Positions 1-7,583 of a stretch of 28,003 nt of DNA are shown piece after piece. The notes under the pieces were generated by a model. It did not search any database. It saw only the letters and a program-made list of their open reading frames with translations, and was not told the DNA's origin. Source of the stretch: an uncultured Prevotella sp. (GTDB taxonomy: Bacteria > Bacteroidota > Bacteroidia > Bacteroidales > Bacteroidaceae); contig UQPD01000010.1 of assembly GCA_900542795.1 (NCBI GenBank), positions 1 through 28,003 on the forward strand, in the 5' to 3' direction. The position numbers were made by a program, and so were the translations under genes. Each line of letters opens with the position of its first letter. Position 1 is the first letter of the stretch.

Positions 1-60
1 AAGCAAGCTTGATTGTATTCGGTTTGCACGATAATTCAGCCCGTGCATTATCGGCTGAAA

Positions 61-126
61 AATCGTGCAGAAAAAAATGGCGGATTTTGAACCCCCAACC
101 GAATGGGGTGAGGCCGGCGCATGAAA
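61..126 (+). repeat. Dispersed intergenic repeat unit, left copy
   Basis: This segment has the same order of blocks as copies near 19543-20175: an ATCGTGCAG plus A-run block, a GCGGATTTTGAAC block, a short C-rich/G-rich hairpin around GAATGGGG, and a GTGAGGCCGGCGCATGAAA block. It lies in the + orientation, whereas the copies just after the operon lie in the - orientation, so the seven-gene operon is bracketed by inverted copies. Similarity was judged by eye. The function is unknown; it resembles a multicopy intergenic palindromic element rather than a gene. Confidence 0.7.
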
Positions 127-210
127 TATAAAAACCTAAACTCACAAGAAATGCTATAAAATTGTGCAGCAGAAAATACAGATTTTTTTTTAATCAGTCT
201 ATCTTACAAG

Positions 211-302
211 TATTACTATATTACTTTGCCATTTATTACTATAATACTTGCCCAATTATTACTATAATACTTTGCCAAGTAATGCTATATTACTTTTTCG
301 TT
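211..302 (+). repeat. 4 x 23-bp direct tandem repeat
   Basis: Four head-to-tail 23-bp units start at 211, 234, 257 and 280. The shared core is TATTACTATAnTACTTTGCC. Units 1-3 differ by only a few bases; unit 4 is more diverged (TAATGCTATATTACTTTTTC). There are no spacers between units, so this is not a CRISPR array. Possible roles are an iteron-like protein-binding array or a decayed minisatellite; nothing here decides between them. It lies about 410 bp upstream of the predicted operon promoter. Confidence 0.85.
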
Positions 303-597
303 CAAATATTGATCGTATTGACTACAAAACAGATAGATGAGTAGGTGTTCAAAAATTACAATGAATGTGTAGTATTTTTTACTGTGTATTCTATCTTCTT
401 AAAATACTTTAAAAACTTCCTATCTGTGGGTTTGTTGTATCAAGACGATTGCTCGTTTAGAATTTTTAGAAGGATAGATAATGCAAATTTGAGTGAGTTG
501 AAATGTGAATAAATATATGATAATGAGAATGTTTAATTTATTGATTGGTTAAATTTATTGACAAAGTACTAATAACCTTGTGAACTGAAGTTGCTAT

Positions 598-626
598 TTA
601 AACAACTAAAAACCTCTGTTGTTTAA
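598..626. promoter_or_regulatory. Inverted repeat upstream of promoter, possible operator or terminator remnant
   Basis: TTAAACAAC (598-606) and GTTGTTTAA (618-626) are perfect 9-bp inverted arms separated by 11 bp. The centre is about 100 bp upstream of the predicted -7 box. There is no T-run after the right arm, which argues against an intrinsic terminator. The symmetry suits a dimeric regulator, but AT-rich DNA can produce such arms by chance. Confidence 0.3.
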
Positions 627-686
627 CATATGTGACAAAACACACTCTTAATAATTCTTAATTCTATAAAAGAATATGCACAAACA

Positions 687-719
687 TTCGTGTGACGCAT
701 GGAAAAACTATTAAATTTG
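687..719 (+). promoter_or_regulatory. Predicted Bacteroidota sigma-ABfr-type promoter of the seven-gene operon
   Basis: TAAATTTG at 712-719 matches the Bacteroidota -7 consensus TAnnTTTG exactly. A weak -33-like TTCG (consensus TTTG) sits at 687-690, 21 bp upstream, within the usual spacing. Transcription would start near 725, giving a leader of about 155 nt before the first ATG at 881. The end of the leader is the A/T-rich, G-poor sequence that usually precedes starts in this phylum, and no Shine-Dalgarno is evident. This is a pattern match only. Confidence 0.55.
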
Positions 720-880
720 CAGTCAATTCATGGAGTATCCATTCGTACCTCATCAAACCTTTCGAGGAGGTTGAAGGAACTCCCCCATCTAAATCCTAAT
801 CATAAACAAAGGACTTGAGATAAACAAGTACCTCAATTTATTTCGCATAAAATAAAAACAATAAATAATTAATCCAATTA

Positions 881-3800
881 ATGCGTATGAAAGGCCGTTT
901 TTGCAGAATTGGTAAGCATTTGCTTGGTGCAGCTTGCTTGCTTTCGACTTTCGGTGTCACGTATTCATGTTCTGACGACTATGATTTGGACGAAACCCGT
1001 CCGAGTTTCTTGGGACAGAGTATCTATGACGAACTGAAGGCTCGAGGAAATTTCTCTACTGTAATTAGGTTGATTGATGATCTGGATTATAAGGAAGTAT
1101 TGTCTAAGACAGGTAGTAAAACACTCTTTGTTGCAGCCGATAGCTCTTATAACCAGTTCTTTAAAAACAACCCCTGGGGGGTTAAAAGTTATGAGGATCT
1201 GTCGCTTGCACAGAAAAGACTTCTCTTGAAAAGCTCAATGCTCGACAATGCTTACGTGCTTGAGATGATGACCACTATTCAAGGTCCGGTGAAGAATCTT
1301 TGCTTGCGTCAGCTCTCATCTGTGTCTGTAACCGACTCTATTCCTTATTTCAAGTGGGATGAACTGCCCAACAACTTGAATAATGTGGATGGCAATGCGC
1401 AAACTCCCGATCCTCGTTATTGGGATGAATTGCGTCAGCAGTCAAGAGGTGGTATTTACATGGCACTCGATAAGACTGTGCCTATGGTAACACACTTCCT
1501 TCAGGCTCAAATGAAGGAAAAATCTATTACTAACAAGGATATCTCATTTATCCTTGGTTTGGATGGTACTTCTGAGGAATGGAATACTACTGAAAACCGT
1601 TCGTATATTTATGATGCGCGTGTAAAAGAGCCCGATGTAACTTGTTTGAATGGTTACTTCCATGTACTCAACAAGGTGCTCTTGACTCCGGGTACAATGG
1701 CTGAAGTTATTCGCAAGAATCCAAAAAGCAGTTTGTTTAGCGCAATGCTCGATCGTTTCAGCTTGCCTAACTTTGATGCTACGCTTAACTCTGACTTCAA
1801 GGGTGCAACAGGAAGCGTGGCAGATACTGCTGTATATCAGAAACTTTACATTGCTCAGCGTGGTCAAAAGGGTGCTATTGCTGTCGACGTCCACAACAAG
1901 GCGTTGGGTGCCAACGTAGCTCGTCTTTCTTTTGATCCGGGATGGAATGCTTACAATGTAGATAATACTACGAAGGAACAGGACATGGGCGTTATGTTCG
2001 TTCCTAATAATGATGCTATGGTGCAGTACTTCTGCCACGGTGCAGGTGCTTCACTTATTGAAAGCTACGGTGATAAGGAAAATACAAGTGGCAATCTTTT
2101 GCACAATCTTTATCAGATTCCGCAGAACATCATCGTGAAGATGTTGAACAACTTGATGAAAGAGTCGTTCAACGCAACTGTTCCCAGCAAGTATCGTTCT
2201 ATTATGAACTCTGCTCAGGACCAGATGTTCTCAACTTATGCTACAGAAGATGCTTACAAAGCAGCTATGGATACTGTTATGTTGGCAAGCAATGGTGTGG
2301 TTTACGTAATGAAGGACATGATTACACCTCCTGACTACGCTTCAGTATCAGGTCCAGTGCTTTTCAACGACTCTACGCGTGTAATGAACACTGCTATCCA
2401 TGCTGACGATAACTTCGTAAAGACAAACTTCTCGGATGCTCCTTTGCGTAAATTCTATAGCACTTACCTCCTTGCTATGCAGTCGCACTTCTCTTTGTTC
2501 GTGCCTGTAGATAAGGGCTTTACTCAGTATGGTTATGTTGACCCCATGAGTTTTGCTTCGGGTAATGCTTCTGCTTATCGTTATTGGGCTCTTATCCCCG
2601 ATAATACGGCAAGTTCATCCGCTTCAAAGTGTGTCGCATTGAAGGCTCAGGGCTATCGTTACTCTCTCGATGCTCCCTTGAATGCTGCTGGCGATCGTAG
2701 TTTGGGTAGTTCTTACGTAAGTAACTCATCTGATAATGTGGATAATACAGGTACTTATGGTCCTGTAAAGAAGCAGATGATTACCGACATGGTTGACCAA
2801 CACATTGTGGTTCATGGCGAAGGCAATGGTGCTCAGAATATCGAAGGTAACAAGGATTACTATCTTTCACGTAGTGGTGCTCCTGTTTTTGTAAGTAAAC
2901 ACGGTAATATTGACGATGGTGCAGGTATGGTTGTTGAAGGTGGTTTCCAAAGAGAACTCTTCAATACCAATAATCCTACCCATTTTACCAGCAAGGTAGT
3001 TAAGGGTTACAATCTTTCAACCAACGCTGAAGGTAAAAAGATTTATGGTAACGGTCATACTTACTTCATCGACCGCCCCATGCAGCCTACTGTATATAAT
3101 GTATACCAGATGATGAATCGTACTTCACAGAAGACCGATTCTAAGTATACGAAGTTCTTCGATCTCTGCAGCTATTTTATTTATGGTTCGAATGAGGCAA
3201 TGTTGAAGAAAATCTTCCTTATCAATACTGATTTGGCTGACAAGAGTGGTGAGGCTAAGGATGTATCAAAGTGGAATACAGAGAAAAACAAGTATGCCAT
3301 TTTTGCGAACAACGGTTCTGGTGGTCGTTTGACAGCCAATGGTTCAAGCTTGGTTCGTTTCTTCAATAATTATCGTTACACCATCTTCCTTCCTTCAGAC
3401 GATGCGATAGCTGCTGCTATTGAAAGAGGCTTGCCTACTATCGCGGAAATTGAAAACTTTGTAAGTTTGCATTGCAGCGGTAAGAACTGGGATGGCGACA
3501 AGGACGAAGCCACAGGTATACCTGTAAATCAGCTGAAGGCGCAGGCAATGTACACTTGTCTCGTTAACTTCATCAAGTATCACTTCTGCGATCAATCATA
3601 CTTTGTAGACAAGTTTGTAGATAACGCCTTTACTACAAGTCAGTCGGCATGTACCGATAGCAAAACTAATACTTTCATCAATTTGGCTATCAAGCATGCC
3701 AATGGTGGTGTATTGGAGGTTCGCGATGCTGCAGGTCGTGTTAGTGAAGTGACTACTGATGCGCAATATAACAACATCTTTGCACGCGATTATGAGTTAA

Positions 3801-4006
3801 ATGCCTCTGCAAGTCAGAATCCGAAGTACATTAAGTCGTCTTCTTATGCTGTTTTGCATGGTCTGAAAGGTCAAAATTTCTTACTCTTCAACTCAGCTAT
3901 GCATCTGACCAGTGATCCCACTCAACCTGAGGGTAGATTTGATACCAACTGGGCAACAAGCCAAAAGGCAAAGTTATTTATAAAGCGCTTTGAACTCAAG
4001 AAATAA
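881..4006 (+). CDS. Four-domain fasciclin (FAS1) surface lipoprotein
   Basis: This 1041-residue protein has a type II signal peptide with lipobox TYSC; Cys30 would be acylated. It is followed by SDDYD, resembling the acidic lipoprotein-export signal that sends Bacteroidota lipoproteins to the cell surface. I read four FAS1 domains, at about 45-270, 271-485, 500-745 and 750-1015. Each has a T-L-F-V-A/P-D-like H1 motif (residues 81-88, 371-378, 537-544 and a fourth, YTIFLPSDDAI), and three end in the conserved NG-x-x-Y/H-V-hydrophobic-P motif (257-271, 470-484 and near 735). FAS1 domains are known adhesion or ligand-binding modules. It is the first gene of the operon and its stop lies 11 bp before susC1. 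The role as an SGBP-like surface receptor is inferred. Boundaries of domains 3 and 4 are approximate. No catalytic motif is seen. Confidence 0.85.
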   Translation: MRMKGRFCRIGKHLLGAACLLSTFGVTYSCSDDYDLDETRPSFLGQSIYDELKARGNFSTVIRLIDDLDYKEVLSKTGSKTLFVAADSSYNQFFKNNPWGVKSYEDLSLAQKRLLLKSSMLDNAYVLEMMTTIQGPVKNLCLRQLSSVSVTDSIPYFKWDELPNNLNNVDGNAQTPDPRYWDELRQQSRGGIYMALDKTVPMVTHFLQAQMKEKSITNKDISFILGLDGTSEEWNTTENRSYIYDARVKEPDVTCLNGYFHVLNKVLLTPGTMAEVIRKNPKSSLFSAMLDRFSLPNFDATLNSDFKGATGSVADTAVYQKLYIAQRGQKGAIAVDVHNKALGANVARLSFDPGWNAYNVDNTTKEQDMGVMFVPNNDAMVQYFCHGAGASLIESYGDKENTSGNLLHNLYQIPQNIIVKMLNNLMKESFNATVPSKYRSIMNSAQDQMFSTYATEDAYKAAMDTVMLASNGVVYVMKDMITPPDYASVSGPVLFNDSTRVMNTAIHADDNFVKTNFSDAPLRKFYSTYLLAMQSHFSLFVPVDKGFTQYGYVDPMSFASGNASAYRYWALIPDNTASSSASKCVALKAQGYRYSLDAPLNAAGDRSLGSSYVSNSSDNVDNTGTYGPVKKQMITDMVDQHIVVHGEGNGAQNIEGNKDYYLSRSGAPVFVSKHGNIDDGAGMVVEGGFQRELFNTNNPTHFTSKVVKGYNLSTNAEGKKIYGNGHTYFIDRPMQPTVYNVYQMMNRTSQKTDSKYTKFFDLCSYFIYGSNEAMLKKIFLINTDLADKSGEAKDVSKWNTEKNKYAIFANNGSGGRLTANGSSLVRFFNNYRYTIFLPSDDAIAAAIERGLPTIAEIENFVSLHCSGKNWDGDKDEATGIPVNQLKAQAMYTCLVNFIKYHFCDQSYFVDKFVDNAFTTSQSACTDSKTNTFINLAIKHANGGVLEVRDAAGRVSEVTTDAQYNNIFARDYELNASASQNPKYIKSSSYAVLHGLKGQNFLLFNSAMHLTSDPTQPEGRFDTNWATSQKAKLFIKRFELKK

Positions 4007-4017
4007 ATACCGATATT

Positions 4018-7000
4018 ATGAATAATAACATAAAGTTCCTATTGACGCTGGTCTTGTGCTTCTTTTGTGCTTTAGCTGCTAATGCCCAGAAGCGCATTTC
4101 GGGTCGCGTTTGGAGTAAGACCGACGGACCGATTGTTATGGCGTATGTTGTTGAGAAGGATAAGAATAACCGTAACATTACCGCTGCACAAACAGATGCA
4201 AATGGTAACTTCTCTATGGTTATCAAGAATCCTGCCAACAGATTGCAAGTTTCTTATATTGGTTACCAAACAAAAGTTTTGCCTATTGGTGCCAATGCTC
4301 GATTCAATGTTGAATTGATCGATAAAAATACGTTCAAGGCTGCCGAGGTTACGACAACTCGTAAAACTCGTTCTAATGGTCTTGTAATTCCTGAGCGCGA
4401 AATTTCTACCGCTCAGCAGACTCTCGATATGGACCAAATGGCTGGTCTGTCATTCGAAACCGCTGCCGACGCTCTTCAAGGTGAGATTGCCGGTCTCGAC
4501 ATTGTGTCTAATTCTGGTAACCTTGGTTCTGGTTCTACCATGCGTTTGCGTGGTGTGTCTTCTATCAATGGTAGTCAGAATCCCTTGATCGTTGTGGATG
4601 GTAACATCCTCGAAGATCAGAATACTGACGAGCTTGATTTGGATAACATGGATAACCAAGAGCAGTTTGCAACACTCTTGCAGGTTGCTCCCGAGGATAT
4701 TGCAAGTATCAAGGTCTTAAAGGACGCTGCGGCTACTGCTATCTGGGGTGCGCGTGGTTCGAATGGTGTAATTGAAATTACAACCCGTCGTGGTGCGCGT
4801 GGTAAAACGAAGGTAAACTTCAGCTATCGTTTTTCTGGCGCATGGCAGCCCACGGGCATGAAGATGCTCGATGGTGACGGCTACACCATGATGTTGAAGG
4901 AAGCTTATCACAATCCACGTATGCTCTCTGAAGAACAGTCGGACATCGTAGAAATTATGTATAAGCAGAACTGGCACGGTCACTATCCTAACTATAATAA
5001 GAATACAGATTGGATTAAGGAAGTTACACAGTTTGGTCAGACTCACAACTATGGTGTGTCTGTATCGGGCGGTGGTGAAAAGGCTATGTTCCGTGTGTCT
5101 GGTACTTACGACCACGAAACAGGTACAATCATTAAGCAGGCTCTTGACCGTTTGACTACTCGTTTGGCTTTGGACTACTGGGTATCAGACCGTATCAAGT
5201 TCTCTTCTAACTTCTCTTTGACTTATACCAAGAACATCAAGAACTATGGTAGCGACATTTTGGGTAAAGCTTATAATGCAATGCCGAACATGTCTGTCTA
5301 TCGTTATGTAGGTGCTACTGCTGAGAACCCCGAAGGTTATCGTTCGAATGAGTTTTTCATCATGCCCCCGCGTAAGTCTTCTGCAGGTGCTGTTGGTGAA
5401 TCAGAAGATCGTACTTCATACTATTTGGACGACATGATCAATAATGGTAACCCTGTTGCGATAGCTCACCAAGCTTGGCAGCACGAGTCTACCTATACCA
5501 TCCAACCGCAGTTCCAGTTGGAATACAAACTTTTGGGTAAGACTGACGAAGAAACTCAGCTCGACTATCGTGGTGAGGTTTACATGAATGCTTACACTTA
5601 CTCTTCACAGAGTTACTACCCTGGTTCGCTCACTTCAAACACTTGGGCGGATGGTATCAACAACACCAGCAATGGCGAAAGCAAGTCATTGGCTTTCACT
5701 ACTCGTCATCAGTTGGTGCTCCATCCTCACTTTGCGAACACCGATCACCAGTTGCAGGTGATGGGTCGCTTTGAGGTGACTTCAAATACCAGCACAAGCC
5801 AGAGCCACTCTACTTCGGGTGTAACAGGTGGTATCACTGACCCGACCGTAAATGGTTACCTCACTGGTTCTTCATCAGGTACAGGTAAGGGTCATTCTGC
5901 TGCAGGTTTGGCTTCGTTGCACTATGCTTATGGTTCAAAATACATCTTCGACTTAACCGTTCGTGCGGATGGTAGCACCAAATTCGGTTCTGGTAAGAAG
6001 TGGGGTTTCTTCCCTGGTATTTCAGGACGTTGGAATATTTCAGACGAAAATTTCTTCAAGCCTTTGAGAAGCGTTATCAGCATGTTGGCATTCTCTCCAG
6101 GTTGGGGTATCACGGGTAACCAACCAGGCAGTGAAGGTTTGATGTATAATAAGTATAACCGCAATGGTCACGCTTATAATGGTACACAGGTTATGCGTCC
6201 GCAGAACTTGAAGTTGACCGAGATTCGTTGGGAAAAGACGAAATCTTGGAACTTGGGCTTTGACTTGAACTTCCTCGAAGACCTCCTCAAGTTCAACTTG
6301 AACGTGTATAACCGTAAGACCAGCGACTTGTTGAACTCTGGTGTTCGTATCCCTTCTACTACAGGTTATTCTAATTTGGCTTGGGCCAACGTGGGTGACA
6401 TGGAGAATAAGGGTTGGGAACTCTATGCCTCAACTCGCGATGTATTTAAGATTGGTAAGTTCAGCATGAACTTCCGTGCCAATATTGCGCAGAACTTGAA
6501 CACCATCACTCGTATGGATGCTTCGGTTTTGGCTTCATACAACACCGATATTAGTTACAACAATGGTGAAATCTTGAAGCGTGTGCAGGTAGGTAATGCC
6601 TTGGGTGGTATCTATGGTTTCAAGTTTAAGGGCGTATATGCTTACGACTACGACCACAATGGTTATTTCCAAGATATCAATGGCGAAGAGAATCCTAAGA
6701 ACCAGTGGTATGACCAATATGGTAACCCCAACACCGCTGCGGGTAACTTGCAGGCAGAAAAGTGGAAGAGCAATAAGAGCCAAGCACGTCCTTGGTTGGC
6801 TCAGTCTACTCCTGTTGTGTTCGATGCCAATGGTAACGTGGTTTACGACAAGAATGGTAACCCGCTTCCCATGTACTTCAACTATGGTGGTAAGAACTAC
6901 CAGTTTGATGGTGGTGACGCTATCTATGAAGATATCAACCATGATGGTAACATCGACGAACTCGATGTTGTTTACTTAGGTACTTCGAACCCCAAACTCA

Positions 7001-7488
7001 ATGGTGGTTTCGGTATCAACTTTAAGTATGCGCGTTGGGAGTTGAAGACTTCTTTCAACTTCCGTGTGGGTAACAAGATTATCAACTTGGCGCGTTTGAA
7101 TGCAGAGAGCATGACAAGTAACAAGAACCAGTGTGCTTCGGTAAACCATCGTTGGCGCAAGAATGGTCAGGAAACAACCATGCCTCATGCAATGAGTTCA
7201 AAAGTAAAGACTACTTACAACTCGCTTGTAAGTGACCGATTCGTTGAACCCGGTGACTTCCTTCGCTTCCAGTACTTCCAGCTGTCTTACAGCGTATCTC
7301 CTGATAAGTTGAAGAGGGTAGGTCTCAGCTCACTTCGTATTGCAGCTTCAGGTAATAACTTGATCTTCTGGTCTAAGTATTCGGGTGTAGACCCTGAACA
7401 CTCAGCTGGTGGTTATAGTCCTGCAATCGATAGTTCTCAAACACCGCGTTCTCGTTCATTCACATTCAGCTTGAACTTTGGATTCTAA
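4018..7488 (+). CDS. SusC/RagA-family TonB-dependent outer-membrane transporter (SusC1)
   Basis: This 1156-residue protein has a Sec signal peptide (1-24, ending ANAQ), a carboxypeptidase-regulatory-like domain (about 26-105, with the SYIGYQTK strand), and a TonB plug domain (about 125-265). The plug contains the SusC-type motifs LRGVSSINGSQNPLIVVDG and IKVLKDAAATAIWGARGSNG. The rest is a 22-strand-type barrel ending FSLNFGF, with the usual C-terminal Phe. SusC proteins import ligands larger than porins accept, using TonB/ExbBD energy, with a SusD lid on top. It pairs with the SusD 95 bp downstream. The gene ends with tandem in-frame stops (TAA TAA). Length is in the usual family range. The substrate cannot be deduced: family members take glycans, peptides or glycoconjugates. 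Confidence 0.95.
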   Translation: MNNNIKFLLTLVLCFFCALAANAQKRISGRVWSKTDGPIVMAYVVEKDKNNRNITAAQTDANGNFSMVIKNPANRLQVSYIGYQTKVLPIGANARFNVELIDKNTFKAAEVTTTRKTRSNGLVIPEREISTAQQTLDMDQMAGLSFETAADALQGEIAGLDIVSNSGNLGSGSTMRLRGVSSINGSQNPLIVVDGNILEDQNTDELDLDNMDNQEQFATLLQVAPEDIASIKVLKDAAATAIWGARGSNGVIEITTRRGARGKTKVNFSYRFSGAWQPTGMKMLDGDGYTMMLKEAYHNPRMLSEEQSDIVEIMYKQNWHGHYPNYNKNTDWIKEVTQFGQTHNYGVSVSGGGEKAMFRVSGTYDHETGTIIKQALDRLTTRLALDYWVSDRIKFSSNFSLTYTKNIKNYGSDILGKAYNAMPNMSVYRYVGATAENPEGYRSNEFFIMPPRKSSAGAVGESEDRTSYYLDDMINNGNPVAIAHQAWQHESTYTIQPQFQLEYKLLGKTDEETQLDYRGEVYMNAYTYSSQSYYPGSLTSNTWADGINNTSNGESKSLAFTTRHQLVLHPHFANTDHQLQVMGRFEVTSNTSTSQSHSTSGVTGGITDPTVNGYLTGSSSGTGKGHSAAGLASLHYAYGSKYIFDLTVRADGSTKFGSGKKWGFFPGISGRWNISDENFFKPLRSVISMLAFSPGWGITGNQPGSEGLMYNKYNRNGHAYNGTQVMRPQNLKLTEIRWEKTKSWNLGFDLNFLEDLLKFNLNVYNRKTSDLLNSGVRIPSTTGYSNLAWANVGDMENKGWELYASTRDVFKIGKFSMNFRANIAQNLNTITRMDASVLASYNTDISYNNGEILKRVQVGNALGGIYGFKFKGVYAYDYDHNGYFQDINGEENPKNQWYDQYGNPNTAAGNLQAEKWKSNKSQARPWLAQSTPVVFDANGNVVYDKNGNPLPMYFNYGGKNYQFDGGDAIYEDINHDGNIDELDVVYLGTSNPKLNGGFGINFKYARWELKTSFNFRVGNKIINLARLNAESMTSNKNQCASVNHRWRKNGQETTMPHAMSSKVKTTYNSLVSDRFVEPGDFLRFQYFQLSYSVSPDKLKRVGLSSLRIAASGNNLIFWSKYSGVDPEHSAGGYSPAIDSSQTPRSRSFTFSLNFGF

Positions 7489-7503
7489 TAAAAGTATGGA
7501 GTA

Positions 7504-7554
7504 GGAAAATGTATGTCAACTGCTTGTTGTTGACATGCGGTGCATACATTTTCC
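7504..7554 (+). promoter_or_regulatory. Intercistronic hairpin between susC1 and susD1
   Basis: GGAAAATGTATG (7504-7515) pairs perfectly with CATACATTTTCC (7543-7554), giving a 12-bp stem. An inner stem of TCAAC (7516-7520) with GTTGA (7529-7533) can stack on it; alternatively ATGTCAAC/GTTGACAT forms an 8-bp hairpin. There is no T-run, so it is not a classic terminator. Placement 30 bp before the susD start suggests an mRNA processing or stability element that shifts the SusC:SusD ratio. That role is inferred. Confidence 0.55.
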
Positions 7555-7583
7555 ACTCTTCACTTCTTTATTACTGCATCATT

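Larger units (their letters stand above)
1..880. other. Non-coding upstream region of the FAS1-SusCD operon
   Basis: I see no credible gene in this 880-base stretch. It is AT-rich and interrupted in all frames; the only short open frame (about 162-344) starts at a TTG and encodes low-complexity Tyr/Ile/Leu-rich sequence typical of chance translation of AT-rich DNA. The region holds a dispersed-repeat copy, a 4 x 23-bp tandem array, a 9-bp inverted repeat and a promoter, each listed separately. The stretch 303-597 shows nothing beyond AT-rich sequence. At 25-59 there are overlapping short palindromes (TTCAGCC 35-41 with GGCTGAA 53-59; CGATAAT 29-35 with ATTATCG 47-53) that could only form alternatively. 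Confidence 0.7.

Noticed and set aside
211..302. Tandem repeats considered as a CRISPR array
   Set aside because: Units are contiguous with no spacers and no cas gene is in the window.
162..344. Possible small protein of about 60 residues at the left end
   Set aside because: It starts at TTG, is made mainly of Tyr/Ile/Leu/Phe, and its sequence is the translation of the 23-bp tandem repeat array.
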